Source: JAHQVI01 sp963749875
GTDB lineage: Bacteria > Pseudomonadota > Alphaproteobacteria > Rhizobiales > Rhodomicrobiaceae
DNA: 64,000 nt
NCBI GenBank assembly: GCA_963749875.1
Contig: CAVVOX010000007.1
Span: forward strand, 62,001-126,000
Direction of reading: 5' to 3'
Shown: one piece after another, positions 37,301 to 46,586 of the stretch
Position numbering within the stretch: position 1 is the stretch's first letter
How the letters are laid out: each line of letters starts with the position of its first letter
The notes under the pieces: model-generated
The model's database searches: none
The model's input: the letters and a program-made list of their open reading frames with translations, nothing else
Told to the model about the DNA's origin: nothing
Made by a program: the position numbers and the translations under genes

Positions 37301-38025
37301 TCAACGGTCAGCGGCCGCTTGCCGCACGCATTCAAACGCGCCCCGGTCACCCGCGTCAGATCCTCGCAGAAGCGACCGATGCCGGAGCGGCCTTCAGGCT
37401 CGTCGGCTTCTATCCCTCAGCGCGCGGAGGCGATGTCTCCCTTCGGGTCGATCTGGATGGCAAGGGCGCAACGGAGAAATCCGGCATCCTTTACGCCAAC
37501 AATTTCGTCGTCGCCAATGACCAGGTCGTCGAAGAAGTTCTGTCGCGTCCTCAGCAGCGGCGCACCGCGCGCACGCAGCAGCAGGCCTATGACCGTCTGC
37601 AGTTCGACCGCATGCGTGTGCCTTTCTCCGTCGGAGGCGGCCGCTTCGTCCTTCACGATGCGGCGATTAACGGGCCGATCCTTGGCGCCACATTGAGGGG
37701 TGCGATCGACTTCGACCGTGAACGGATCAATCTCTCCGGGACTTACGTGCCATTCTACGGAATCAACGGCGCGCTCGGACTTGTCCCCCTCCTGGGCGAT
37801 CTGCTCGTCAGCCGCAGCGGCGAAGGCCTGTTCGGCATCACTTTTGCCGTCAAGGGGCCAACTTCAAAGCCGGACGTGCTTGTGAACCCGATGTCGGTCG
37901 TCGCCCCCGGTTTTCTGCGCCAGCTCTTCGAATTCGACCAGAACGAGCCTCAGATCACCCCGAAGCAACACCGGACCGAGCGCAAGACGGGAGCTGCAAG
38001 CAGCTCGCCGCCGGTGACCCGATAG
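34333..38025 (+). CDS. Giant AsmA-like envelope protein (DUF3971, YhdP type)
   Basis: The 1,230-residue protein has an N-terminal membrane helix near residues 57-80 (VAAILLLFVGIGFAALHARL) and a very long periplasmic beta-rich part. It has DUF3971-like sequence in the middle (IPADLLASLGAGGHLPPEAVDF) and an AsmA C-terminal domain near residues 1,090-1,190 (GPILGATLRGAIDFDRERIN). AsmA-like proteins such as YhdP and TamB form bridges that carry phospholipid between membranes. It is divergent from bcp and precedes the polysaccharide operon by 218 bases. Confidence 0.9.
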   Translation: MAGGKSSASRRPASHGARAPMIPEAQSKALVPFGMPPPLSQALKLRAARASHFCASVLMRVAAILLLFVGIGFAALHARLAYSPLTMTYLVAPIERAVNLNLAGHRFDIGDAVLRRSGSWLGIEFRLANVRLLDESGNPVIESPFASADVSLTALLTGRFAASHIDLIGPRLYLQYSDERGLALSFADPRESKDDLQLPAAQQPRELGQAADRQLQRTDSVEAASPAEIKGGVIRRTRGRAVGLTRALTDLFAKSRRGQSAYLQSFGIQDALVYFDHGEQLTSWTIPTAEIGLSHLDGDSAVTGHISVEAPSGTFRVTFSAKQNRRSGQLALSIGAEDLVPRTFSAEFPNLRMLKAWDMPVALAAEMDLARNGDILGATVQATLKKGQFYAPWDQNHPALIDHGNLNLSYSREQGLIQLSESELRWGGSRIELDGLLQRQRETGLWAFLFGTNKISLGAEQFGLPVIPLDRMQAQGRYDPKRGAIALDRFVLQAADAHITLAGNITQGNTSPAIRLTGRVSAMPIAFFKLIWPKFIAYGAREWIGHRVPSGHITGGTLNVDIPADLLASLGAGGHLPPEAVDFQLELENLDVHYISGMPPMHIERSTAKVAGQRFFFNVPKARIIPSSGEPVNFSDGQFIVGDLRPHIPRGEIHFKSEASAKAVLNLLDHPKLGYIQALNIPVPDVDAKVSSTFSIAMPMMQGLKFKHMKLNGRSEVENTRATGLPGGLGIHGGALNFDVTEKAIEARGELKMNGFPVLVAWQRIFDAPADRQPPLRLRTVLDEKARRELGLQVGHLVRGGAAAELTIRFRGEQAPQLHFECNLTEADILMASLGWRKPPGQRAVLTFDLEPTVDGDFALKNINLVGDDLTVRGAISANAKGEPIAFRFPVVALNLQTQMEMYGELGPDNIWKVRVRGQAYDGRRLFRSLFSAGKVAEDQPQLPEGSPGLDIDAEIESVVGFFDTTLNNVKMTAQRRNNRLSYLDLHGQLNGQRPLAARIQTRPGHPRQILAEATDAGAAFRLVGFYPSARGGDVSLRVDLDGKGATEKSGILYANNFVVANDQVVEEVLSRPQQRRTARTQQQAYDRLQFDRMRVPFSVGGGRFVLHDAAINGPILGATLRGAIDFDRERINLSGTYVPFYGINGALGLVPLLGDLLVSRSGEGLFGITFAVKGPTSKPDVLVNPMSVVAPGFLRQLFEFDQNEPQITPKQHRTERKTGAASSSPPVTR

Positions 38026-38198
38026 CGCGCTCCCCGATCGAAATCTAAATCGACCTCAACGCCAGATGAGCGGCACGTCGCGCTGCATGCCGGAAAGCTG
38101 ACCGGAATCGAAGCGTTACCCGCCGCAATGTGGGTCTCACCGATAGCCGCAGCCGGACTGCCATTCCCTGTGAACAACTCCGCGGAACTGGACAAATT

Positions 38199-38234
38199 CA
38201 CCAAATACACGTTAAACGTGTCTATGATTTGGTG
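38199..38234. promoter_or_regulatory. Nested palindrome before the polysaccharide operon
   Basis: CACCAAAT at 38199-38206 pairs with ATTTGGTG at 38227-38234, and inside it the perfect palindrome ACACGTTAAACGTGT occupies 38207-38221. The outer right arm ends nine bases before ATG 38244 and includes the only GGTG that could serve as ribosome site. It could be a regulator-binding site or an RNA hairpin that masks translation of the first export gene. Confidence 0.5.
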
Positions 38235-38243
38235 ATACACCAT

Positions 38244-38855
38244 ATGCGTGCGTCGAATATCAGTCGGCACCTGGAGAGACGGTTGCGCCAAGTTCTGAGA
38301 ACCATTGCGGTCCTGACGATGTCTGCACTCCTTTCCGCCTGCGGATTGGCGTCGGGAGGCGGGGACGATACGACTGCAGCGATCGTCGGAACGTCCGCTT
38401 ATATTCTCTCGCCCGGCGACAAACTGAAGATCAAAGTTTTTGGCGAGCCGGATCTGTCCGGGGAATTCCAGATCGACGAAGCCGGCAAGATCGCATTTCC
38501 CTTGGTAGGAGAGATCCGGGCGAGCGGCTCAACCCTCGAAGAATTTCGATTAAGTCTCGTCGAAAATTTGACGAAAGGATATCTTCGTCAGCCACGGGTA
38601 ACCGCAGATATATTGAATTACCAGCCGATTAATATCATCGGAGAGGTTAGAAACGCGGGGCAATATCCTTATCGACCAGGTATTTCTGCTCAGGACATTG
38701 CCGCAATTGCGGGTGGATATACCTACAGAGCGGATCAAGGTACTCTTTACATTAAAAGAGATCGTAACGGAGATCCGATAACTGTCAGCGTCAATGAGGG
38801 GCATTACAGCATCATGCCTGGTGACACGATAAGAATACCAGAAAGATTCTTCTAG
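38244..38855 (+). CDS. Polysaccharide export lipoprotein (short Wza/OPX type)
   Basis: The protein is 203 residues from ATG 38244. A lipoprotein signal ends in LLSAC near residue 33. The Poly_export domain follows (YILSPGDKLKIKVFGEPDLSG near residue 54, then AGKIAFPLVGEI), and one SLBB domain (NIIGEVRNAGQYPYRPG near residue 135). It ends without the C-terminal membrane helix of Escherichia coli Wza, so it belongs to the short OPX class that relies on a separate beta-barrel. Such a barrel is encoded next. Confidence 0.93.
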   Translation: MRASNISRHLERRLRQVLRTIAVLTMSALLSACGLASGGGDDTTAAIVGTSAYILSPGDKLKIKVFGEPDLSGEFQIDEAGKIAFPLVGEIRASGSTLEEFRLSLVENLTKGYLRQPRVTADILNYQPINIIGEVRNAGQYPYRPGISAQDIAAIAGGYTYRADQGTLYIKRDRNGDPITVSVNEGHYSIMPGDTIRIPERFF

Positions 38856-39016
38856 ATCATACAAGCGAGTTTGCGTCTTCAGGAAAATTTCGATTACGAC
38901 GGTTCAAACAATTACGACGGTTCTCAATGGCTACGAACGTGCCCGACTGTCCTTCGCGAACGACGTCCGGCGGCGCAATGCCATTGTTGGGCCGAGTTCA
39001 GGGGGATAGAGAGAGG

Positions 39017-40309
39017 ATGCCACCGCTCCGTTCTCGATTCAAATACCGCAAAACCCTTCTGTTCCTCTTACGGAACACCTGCGCGCTCGCATTGATTTGG
39101 GCCTGTTTGCCTGGCCGCATTGCCAGCGCCGATGAGACGTCGGAGGACTTAGCGAATACTCCCGTTCGCAAACGCAATCACCCCGATTTTCAGCCTTCCG
39201 GAATCTTCGTGGGCGGGATTGGCTTTTTTCCAGCCATCACCGTAGCGAGGCAATTCAACAGCAACTTGTTCGCCTCACCCGATCTTCAAGTCGATGATCT
39301 GGCCCTCATCGTCTCGCCCGCGCTCAACATTCGTAAGGATGGGGAGGCCAGCACCTACAGGCTGGAGCTCGACGCCAGCCATTATGAATATGACCGGTTT
39401 GACAGTGAAAATCGGACGGAAGCCAACGCCCTCCTGGAGACGGAGTGGGAAATCGCGAGTGGATTCAAGCTCGACACAATCCTTCAAGGGTCGAGGAAAT
39501 ACGAGGCTCGGGGCGACTCCCTGACTGCTAGCCAGAGCGCGATACCGATCGCGTATAACGATCTGCGCGCCGAAACAACGATCACCAAGAGCATAAATCG
39601 CCTCGGGCTCGCCCTGACGGGAAGCGTCAGAAACCTGTCTTACGATGATGGTGAGACGAGTTCCGGGACACGAATCGACCAGTCATTTCGAGACGGCACA
39701 ATCACCACCGGCAACCTTATGCCCTTTTATGACTTCTCGCCGGGCTACCGTGCCTACACCCGGTTTCAGGTCAATCAGCGTGACTATGAAGGCGTTGGTA
39801 GCCTCAACCGCGATTCGGAGGGCTTCGAGGCAGGTGGCGGCGTCGAGTTTATGATCACCCCCCTTCTCCTCGGCTCGATCGACGGCGGCTATTTCGAGCA
39901 GCGCTACGAAAACCCGCAAATCCCGCCGGCGAGCGGTCCGTCGATCAATGCCAACCTTGTCTGGCTGATGACTCCCTTGATGACGGTCACTCTCATGACT
40001 TCACGGGCGGTCGCCGAACTCGCAGCCCCTGACCAGGACGCGCGAATCGACTTCTCAGCCGGGATACAGCTCGACTACGAGATACGACGCAATCTTATAG
40101 CGACTTTGGCGGCTCATTACAAAAATGAGGAATTTACTGCCTCATCGCGTCAAGACGATATCGTTAGACTCGAATCAAAAATTGATTACGCAATGAATCA
40201 CTATTTCAGCTTTGGAATAAATTACGCATACCTAGAACGTCAGTCTAATTTTGCAGATTTTGATTTCGATCAACACAGAGTGACAGTCAATGTTACTGCA
40301 CAGTACTGA
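39017..40309 (+). CDS. Outer-membrane beta-barrel protein of the polysaccharide locus
   Basis: The protein is 430 residues if started at ATG 39017, placed just before a signal peptide ending in RIASADE; an ATG at 38927 would add 30 residues. Mature sequence alternates polar and hydrophobic residues in strands, for example STYRLELDASHYEYDRFD, and ends in VTVNVTAQY with a C-terminal aromatic, as in porin-like barrels. It matches the BBP2_2-type barrels found beside short OPX proteins, where the barrel is thought to be the polymer pore (Wzp in Myxococcus). Confidence 0.88.
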   Translation: MPPLRSRFKYRKTLLFLLRNTCALALIWACLPGRIASADETSEDLANTPVRKRNHPDFQPSGIFVGGIGFFPAITVARQFNSNLFASPDLQVDDLALIVSPALNIRKDGEASTYRLELDASHYEYDRFDSENRTEANALLETEWEIASGFKLDTILQGSRKYEARGDSLTASQSAIPIAYNDLRAETTITKSINRLGLALTGSVRNLSYDDGETSSGTRIDQSFRDGTITTGNLMPFYDFSPGYRAYTRFQVNQRDYEGVGSLNRDSEGFEAGGGVEFMITPLLLGSIDGGYFEQRYENPQIPPASGPSINANLVWLMTPLMTVTLMTSRAVAELAAPDQDARIDFSAGIQLDYEIRRNLIATLAAHYKNEEFTASSRQDDIVRLESKIDYAMNHYFSFGINYAYLERQSNFADFDFDQHRVTVNVTAQY

Positions 40310-42596
40310 CCGCGCGGGTCAAAATCTGCAATCATTGCCTCATGGCGCCCATCGCGGCAAAACCTCCGCCGATATGGAGCGCGAAGCGCTTTTTGCGATT
40401 CTGCACGGGGTGCGGCGCAATGCTCGCCTCATCGCCCTTACGACGCTCGTCGGAACGGCCCTGGTCACGGGCGCCGTCTTGTTCGGCCTGACGCCTCAAT
40501 ATCGGGCGACAGCGACCATTCTCGTCGATACCCGCGAGAGGGACATCCTTAAAGACCGCGAGGCGGTCGGTCGCGCCGGCCCAGAAAATGGCGCAATCGA
40601 GAGCCAGGCGGAGCTGATCAAGTCGCCCGCCGTTCTCCGAAAGGTCGCTGAAAAATACCGGCTCTACGAAGACGAAGAATTGATGGGCTCCACTGGCCTG
40701 ATCGGCTGGATCAAATGGCTGCTCATTTCACCTCTCGGCGCGGTCTTCGGCGAACCGAGTGACGCAGCGGAACCGGACCGTCTGTCCCGTGCCGTCGACC
40801 TTCTCATGAGCCGGGTGCATGCGGCAAGGCGCAATCAGACCTACGTGATCGAACTCAGCGTGTGGTCCGAAAGTGCGGCAAAGGCCGCAAAGCTGGCCAA
40901 CGGCATTGCTGAAACCTATCTCGCCGAACAGGTTGGCAGCAAGAACGAGACAACGAGACAGGCGACGCAGTGGCTCAATGAGGAAGTCGAGCGCTTGCGG
41001 ACAAAGTTGATTGCCTCCGAAAATGCTTATGAGACCTATAAGGCGCAAGCCGGGTTATTCAGTGCCGGAGGACAGCAACTTGCCGATCGCCAGGTGGCTC
41101 AGCTGAATGAACAGCTCGTCATGGCGCGGGCCCGAGCCGCTGAAGCCCAGGCGAAATACGACCAGCTTCGGCAAATCACCGCCGAAAAACTGCATTCGGC
41201 GGTCTCGTCGCCAGATGTTCTGCAATCGTCCGTGTTGTCCAATCTCCGCAATCAATATGCCGAGGTCGGCCGCAAACATGCCGAGCTCACGGCACGCTAC
41301 GGCCCCCGCCACCCGCAGGTCGTGAGCATCAACGCCGAACTCAGCAACCTGTCGAAGCAGATTGCGGACGAACTGGAACGCATCGTCGCCAGTGCAAAGA
41401 CCGAAGTTGAAATGGCCAAGAGCCGTCAAGCTTCGCTGAGCTCGAGCATGGAAGAGCTCAAGGTCAGTGCTGCTGAATCCAACAAGAAGGCGGTGAAGCT
41501 TAGCGAACTGGAACGGGAAGCACAGGCCAACCGTGCCTTGTTCGAAGCGTTTCTTGCCCGCGCGAAGGAGACCGGCGCCCAACTCAACCTGCATTTGCCC
41601 GATGCGCGGATCCTTTCTGCCGCGAGCATTCCGCTTGCTCCAAGCTATCCGCGGAAAGGGCTGATGATCGGTCTCGGCTTCTTCGGCAGTCTCGGCGCCG
41701 GCATCTTCCTTGCGTTGGTCCGCGGGATGCTCAGTGAGGGATTCCAGCGTGCCGGGGATCTTCAGTCGGCTCTCGGATTGGCGCCGCTGGCCACGATTCC
41801 GTTCGTTGCACCGAAGCCGACGCAATCGCTGAGGAGGGTTGGGTCAACGCCGCGACGCGCCAGCCCGGCCAAATTGACCCGCATAGCCCCCGCTCCCGCG
41901 GACGCGGAGGGGCATCGCTTGGCCAATCTCGTGGTCAGCGATCCGAACTCCGCCTTTGCGGAAAGTATCCATTCACTTTACTTTGCGCTCCGGCAGCTTG
42001 TGACCGAGCGGCAGATGAATGTCATCCTGTTTGCCTCGGCCCTACCCGGAGAAGGAAAGTCAACGGTGGCGGCCAATGTCGCACGCGCTGCTTCCCTGTA
42101 TGGGGAACGCGTCCTGCTCATTGACGCCGATCTGCGCCGCCCAAGTCTGATTTCAAAGCTCGGACTTCCCCCTTCCCGCGGCCTGGTTGCGGCAGTCAGG
42201 AAGGAGTGTGATCTTCGATCGACAATTCAACGCGATCGGGCGACGCCGCTTCACATCATGCCCAGTGTGAATCGGCTATCGGGAACCGAGGCCCTCGCTT
42301 TGCTCGCTTCGCCAGAGCTCCCAAGGCTAATTAGTGAGCTTCGCCCCCATTACGATTTGATATTGCTGGACACAGCACCGCTCCTTCCTGTGGCCGATTC
42401 CCGTTTTCTTCTCGGTATGGCCGACGGTGTCGTGCTCATCGTTGCCTCCGAGCAGACCAGCCGAACAGCCGTCAAGGCGGCCCTTCAGGAAAACCCGCTC
42501 CTGGAGCGCAAAATCCTCGGAGCTGTAATGAACCGCGTGATGGACGATTTCCTACACGACTATCCGGAATACAGATCTCTTCACAAGGTTGCATAA
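40290..42596 (+). CDS. Wzc-type polysaccharide co-polymerase and tyrosine autokinase
   Basis: The 768-residue inner-membrane protein starts at ATG 40290, 20 bases inside the barrel gene, so translation is probably coupled; ATG 40374 is an alternative. A Wzz domain lies near residues 30-120, helices near residues 46-66 and 455-480 flank a coiled-coil periplasmic region, and a GNVR segment precedes the second helix. The BY-kinase domain has Walker A ASALPGEGKSTVAANVA near residue 585, Walker A' LLIDADLRRP near residue 608 and Walker B LILLDTAP near residue 690. The tail carries only two tyrosines (YPEY), fewer than in classic Wzc. Confidence 0.94.
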   Translation: MLLHSTDRAGQNLQSLPHGAHRGKTSADMEREALFAILHGVRRNARLIALTTLVGTALVTGAVLFGLTPQYRATATILVDTRERDILKDREAVGRAGPENGAIESQAELIKSPAVLRKVAEKYRLYEDEELMGSTGLIGWIKWLLISPLGAVFGEPSDAAEPDRLSRAVDLLMSRVHAARRNQTYVIELSVWSESAAKAAKLANGIAETYLAEQVGSKNETTRQATQWLNEEVERLRTKLIASENAYETYKAQAGLFSAGGQQLADRQVAQLNEQLVMARARAAEAQAKYDQLRQITAEKLHSAVSSPDVLQSSVLSNLRNQYAEVGRKHAELTARYGPRHPQVVSINAELSNLSKQIADELERIVASAKTEVEMAKSRQASLSSSMEELKVSAAESNKKAVKLSELEREAQANRALFEAFLARAKETGAQLNLHLPDARILSAASIPLAPSYPRKGLMIGLGFFGSLGAGIFLALVRGMLSEGFQRAGDLQSALGLAPLATIPFVAPKPTQSLRRVGSTPRRASPAKLTRIAPAPADAEGHRLANLVVSDPNSAFAESIHSLYFALRQLVTERQMNVILFASALPGEGKSTVAANVARAASLYGERVLLIDADLRRPSLISKLGLPPSRGLVAAVRKECDLRSTIQRDRATPLHIMPSVNRLSGTEALALLASPELPRLISELRPHYDLILLDTAPLLPVADSRFLLGMADGVVLIVASEQTSRTAVKAALQENPLLERKILGAVMNRVMDDFLHDYPEYRSLHKVA

Positions 42597-42609
42597 GAAT
42601 AGGAACACC

Positions 42610-44229
42610 ATGCCGCAATCCCAGTTGAGTAACGCGCCACTCGAACAGATTCGGGACACATCCGGCGCTCACACCGACCCGGGCCAGGCCACGCCGCGAC
42701 GCGCCGACTTACGCATCCCAGATCAAGGGACGCGACATGGTCGAGAGTCGCCTGGCTACAGCCAAGAGGGTGAAATCGGGGTCCGTCGTTCATCCGGTGC
42801 AGAGCGGCGGTCGACACACATTTTAAATGCGCGCACGATTCCGGTCATCTCCATCATTTTGGAGTTCGCTCTTTTAACAGCGGCCAGCTTCTACGCCAGT
42901 GACCTCTATCATAGATATACGATCGGCCAGTTGCCTTATACCGAGCTCTATCTGATCGCGACCGGCACACTTGCTGGGCTGTTCTGCATCACTTGCGGAT
43001 TTAACCGCGACTATTCTATCAATCGGCTGCCCCAGCGGCACGAACAGATACGATCCATTTTCCTTCATTGGAACAGCGCCAATCTCCTGTTTTCACTTCT
43101 TCTTTTTGTTACCTATGCCACGGATTTCTATTCGCGCGGCGCTCTTATCGCTCAGTATGTCTTCGGCATTCTTTCGGCGATCCTGGTGCGTTTGGCGCTC
43201 GGCCGCTTCGTTGAGGTCGGATTGAAAAGAGGCTTCTTGGGAGGCAAGCGCGTTCTTATCGTCGGCGACAGAAACAGCGTGTCGTTCGTCGAGAGAAACC
43301 TTCGTCACAGGAGTCGGAATGTCGAGGTCGTCGGTGCCGTGACACTTCCCTCAATTCGTCAAACTGCTCAAATGCGAACCGGCGAGATTGACCGGGATGT
43401 CTCCAATTCATTAAAGGCAATCGAGACAATTGCACGGCGGACGACGGCCGATGAAATCGTCCTTTCCATGCCTTTCTGCGAAACCGCTCTCATTCGGCGC
43501 TTCGTTGATGAGCTCGCAGTTATACCGGCAACAATTCATCTTGTGCCCGATGCATCCGCCTCATGGACACACCATCTGCCGCCTGCTCAAGTTGGAGCAT
43601 TGGCAACACTTAGATTGCTCGGTGCCCCCCTTACACTGCGAGATCAGATCCTCAAGCGCTGTTTCGATCTGGTTGTGGGCACCGCCATGCTGATTTTCGC
43701 CTTGCCAGTTTTCGCGATTATCAGCCTCCTGATCAAACTGGACTCCAGCGGACCAGTGTATTTCCGGCAAAGGCGCCATGGCTTCAATCTGGATGAGTTC
43801 AGAATTTTCAAATTTCGGACGATGACCACGCTCGAGGACGGCGACCGATTCCGCCAGGCAAAACGCGGCGACAAGCGGATTACGCGGGTCGGCAAGTTTC
43901 TCCGTCGTACAAATCTAGATGAGTTGCCTCAGCTCTTCAACGTCATTGCCGGTCAGATGTCCCTCGTCGGTCCCCGACCTCACGCAGTTGCCCACAATAA
44001 CGACTTTGAAGAAAAAATTCGACTATATGCGAAACGCCACAATGTGAAGCCAGGCATTACGGGCTGGAGTCAAGTTAATGGATATCGCGGCGAAACAGAT
44101 ACTCTCGAAAAAATGCAGAAACGAGTCGAACATGATGCGTTCTATATTGACAATTGGTCGATTAAATTCGATATAATGATCCTTATACTGACGATTTTTT
44201 CATTGAAATCTTATAGAAATGCTTACTGA
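42610..44229 (+). CDS. Polyprenyl-phosphate hexose-1-phosphate transferase (WcaJ type)
   Basis: The protein is 539 residues from ATG 42610, with AGGA nine bases upstream; a TTG at 42589 is unlikely. Four N-terminal helices (residues 75-215) precede a Rossmann-like domain (RVLIVGDRNSVSFVERNL), then the catalytic domain from residue 346: KRCFDLVVGTAML, a re-entrant helix, FRIFKFRTM and RRTNLDELPQLFNVIAG near residue 430, then MSLVGPRPH. It loads the first sugar phosphate onto undecaprenyl phosphate and so starts the repeat unit. Confidence 0.95.
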   Translation: MPQSQLSNAPLEQIRDTSGAHTDPGQATPRRADLRIPDQGTRHGRESPGYSQEGEIGVRRSSGAERRSTHILNARTIPVISIILEFALLTAASFYASDLYHRYTIGQLPYTELYLIATGTLAGLFCITCGFNRDYSINRLPQRHEQIRSIFLHWNSANLLFSLLLFVTYATDFYSRGALIAQYVFGILSAILVRLALGRFVEVGLKRGFLGGKRVLIVGDRNSVSFVERNLRHRSRNVEVVGAVTLPSIRQTAQMRTGEIDRDVSNSLKAIETIARRTTADEIVLSMPFCETALIRRFVDELAVIPATIHLVPDASASWTHHLPPAQVGALATLRLLGAPLTLRDQILKRCFDLVVGTAMLIFALPVFAIISLLIKLDSSGPVYFRQRRHGFNLDEFRIFKFRTMTTLEDGDRFRQAKRGDKRITRVGKFLRRTNLDELPQLFNVIAGQMSLVGPRPHAVAHNNDFEEKIRLYAKRHNVKPGITGWSQVNGYRGETDTLEKMQKRVEHDAFYIDNWSIKFDIMILILTIFSLKSYRNAY

Positions 44230-44646
44230 AATAGCGATTCAACTAATCGTGCGATCCTGTCGGTCGCAGCAAGCAAAACTCAAGCGCTGCAAGACGGCTC
44301 AAAGCCCAACGGTCTTCGATGGCACGGTGGCATTGCCCCTCCTGTCATGCGCTGGTTGCGCCGGTTGTGTCCATGTGTGGGGCATGGACTTGGTGCCGGA
44401 CTCGGCATCGTCATCGGAGGCATTTTCTTAATCGAACCTTCTGAGTCGCTGAACGCTTCGGCAGCAGGTTCAGGGACCTCTCCCTCGGGCACTGGAGAAA
44501 ACGATCAGAAAGGCGGTCACGGCAGTCGTGTGCCGTCGCCGAGGAGTTTTTGTTTCGACGATCACATGACGAAGTCTGTGAGGCCAGTGCCGCGAATATC
44601 GCGCCTTCGCTCCGCCAGCCGCGTCATCCAACCGAGGGACCTTTGA
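44230..44646. other. Gap within the polysaccharide operon
   Basis: A 417-base gap separates two genes of the same direction. It contains one open frame (44347-44646, 99 codons) with a hydrophobic stretch GLGAGLGIVIGGIFLIEP, whose TGA abuts the next ATG. No good ribosome site precedes it, so I do not call it a gene with confidence. Confidence 0.4.
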
Positions 44647-45429
44647 ATGCGACAAGACTTACTGGGCATTCCGATCGACGTACTCACATTTGATGAGACT
44701 GTGGATCGAGCCATTCAGGCCATGCAGCACAAAGAGCTCACACAGCATGTGGCAATCAATGTCGCAAAGCTGGTGAAGGCGCGCGGAGATGATGAGCTTC
44801 GGCGGGATATTGCCGAGAGTCACATCATTGGAATCGATGGCATAGGAATTGTCTGGGCGGCGCGGATGCTGGGGATCTCCGTTCCTGAGCGGGTTGCCGG
44901 CGTCGATCTCATGGAGCAACTGCTGAGGCTGTGCGCCAAACAACGTCTCCGGCCTTTCCTGCTCGGCGCGCAGCAGTCTGTATTGGAGCAGGCCGTCGAG
45001 GCCGCCGAAAAGCGCTGGCCCGGCCTCGAATTCGCAGGCATTCGGAATGGCTATTTCGCTCCGCAGGATGAGCCGGAGATCGTAGCGCGCATTCGCGACA
45101 GCAGAGCCGACTGCCTGTTCATCGGAATGCCGACCCCAAGAAAAGAGCGCTTCCTACATCGCTACCGGCACGAGCTCGATGTCCCATTCATCATGGGCGT
45201 CGGAGGAGGCATCGACGTGTTGGCCGGACATGTGAAGCGCGCTCCTGACCTTATGCAGAAAGCCGGTCTCGAATGGCTCTACCGCATCTACCAGGAACCG
45301 CGCCGCATGTGGAGACGCTACGCGGCCACCAATGCGGTATTTGCCGTGCTCGTCGCCAAGGCATTTCTGGGTCGAATCCTTTCGGCGCGGACCTCTCACC
45401 GGACAATCAAGCTGGAGGGTGAACTATGA
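44647..45429 (+). CDS. WecG/TagA/CpsF-family glycosyltransferase
   Basis: This 260-residue protein is a GT26 enzyme: ETVDRAIQAM near the start, ADGIGIVWAARMLG-like segment (here GIDGIGIVWAA) near residue 60, FLLGAQQSVLEQA, FIGMPTPRKERFLHRY near residue 158 and GVGGGIDVLAGHVKRAP near residue 184. Members transfer ManNAc or ManNAcA from UDP to a lipid-linked GlcNAc. With WecB and WecC directly downstream, transfer of UDP-ManNAcA (the WecG role) is the best guess. It overlaps the next gene by four bases (ATGA). Confidence 0.92.
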   Translation: MRQDLLGIPIDVLTFDETVDRAIQAMQHKELTQHVAINVAKLVKARGDDELRRDIAESHIIGIDGIGIVWAARMLGISVPERVAGVDLMEQLLRLCAKQRLRPFLLGAQQSVLEQAVEAAEKRWPGLEFAGIRNGYFAPQDEPEIVARIRDSRADCLFIGMPTPRKERFLHRYRHELDVPFIMGVGGGIDVLAGHVKRAPDLMQKAGLEWLYRIYQEPRRMWRRYAATNAVFAVLVAKAFLGRILSARTSHRTIKLEGEL

Positions 45430-46586
45430 GAATTCTGGTCGTCTTTGGCACCCGCCCCGAGGCCATAAAGCTGTTCCCCGTCATCCACACGCTGCAGGCC
45501 GATCCGATATTCGACGTTAAAGTCTGCGTCACCGCCCAGCACCGGCAGATGCTGGACCAGGTGCTCGACATTGCCGGCGTCAGCCCGGACTACGATCTTG
45601 ACCTCATGAAGCCCAACCAGAATCTGACCGATGTGACGGCAAAAATTATCGGCCAAATAGGAACCGTGATCGACGATTGCGTCCCCGACCGTGTCATGGT
45701 TCAGGGCGACACCACCACCGCGATGGCGGCGGCCTTATCCGCATTCTATCGCAAGATTCCCGTTGATCATGTCGAGGCGGGGCTGCGGTCCGGCAATATC
45801 CATGCGCCCTGGCCCGAGGAACTCAACAGGCGGGTCATCGGGACCATCGCCTCGCTTCATTTTGCGCCGACGGAGCGCGCGGCGGAAGCGCTGCTTCGGG
45901 AAAACCTACCGCCAGAGCGCATTTTCGTAACCGGCAATACCGTCATCGATGCACTTCTTGCGACAGAAGCGCGAACCGAAAAAATCGCCTGGATCCATGA
46001 CGCGCTTCACGGGCCGCTCGAGCCCAGTGAGAAGCGCCGTATCATATTGGTGACAACGCACCGGCGCGAGAATTTCGACGGCGGCATCCAGCGCATTGTA
46101 TCAGCGCTCGAAAGGCTCGCTCAGCGGGAGGATTGCCTGATCCTGTTTCCGGTCCATCCAAATCCCAACGTTCAAGAGCCGGTTCGGGCCGCGCTTTCGC
46201 GGCAGTGCAACATTCGGCTACTCCCTCCGCTCGAATATGCTCTCTTTGTGCGCCTCCTGTCGCGCTGCGATCTGGTTCTGACCGATTCCGGCGGCATTCA
46301 GGAAGAGGCGCCGGCGCTCGGCAAGCCCGTACTTGTCATGCGGGAGACGACGGAACGGCCCGAAGGTGTCGATGCCGGCACAGCCATCCTTGTGGGAACC
46401 GATCGGGAGCGGATTTTCCGGGAAGCAACGCACCTTCTCGACGATCCCGCTCACTACGATCGCATGAGCCGCGCCCATAATCCGTTCGGTGACGGCAGGG
46501 CCAGCTTGCGCATATGCAACATTCTCAAGTCAGAAGCCGGGTTCGCGAACTCCGGCGAGAAGGAGACTCTCCGCCATGCATCCTGA
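45426..46586 (+). CDS. wecB: UDP-N-acetylglucosamine 2-epimerase (non-hydrolysing)
   Basis: The 386-residue cytosolic enzyme converts UDP-GlcNAc to UDP-ManNAc. Motifs include VFGTRPEAIKLFPV at the start, QGDTTTAMAAALSAFY near residue 94, HVEAGLRSGNIHAPWPEELNR near residue 115, TTHRRENF near residue 204 and LTDSGGIQEEAPALGKPVLV near residue 287. It is translationally coupled with the transferase upstream and overlaps the dehydrogenase downstream by 11 bases. Confidence 0.96.
   Translation: MRILVVFGTRPEAIKLFPVIHTLQADPIFDVKVCVTAQHRQMLDQVLDIAGVSPDYDLDLMKPNQNLTDVTAKIIGQIGTVIDDCVPDRVMVQGDTTTAMAAALSAFYRKIPVDHVEAGLRSGNIHAPWPEELNRRVIGTIASLHFAPTERAAEALLRENLPPERIFVTGNTVIDALLATEARTEKIAWIHDALHGPLEPSEKRRIILVTTHRRENFDGGIQRIVSALERLAQREDCLILFPVHPNPNVQEPVRAALSRQCNIRLLPPLEYALFVRLLSRCDLVLTDSGGIQEEAPALGKPVLVMRETTERPEGVDAGTAILVGTDRERIFREATHLLDDPAHYDRMSRAHNPFGDGRASLRICNILKSEAGFANSGEKETLRHAS

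Noticed and set aside
44347..44646. A 99-codon frame in the gap before the WecG-type gene
   Set aside because: It has one hydrophobic stretch and abuts the next gene, but lacks a ribosome site and its tail is basic, low-complexity sequence; left as a comment only.
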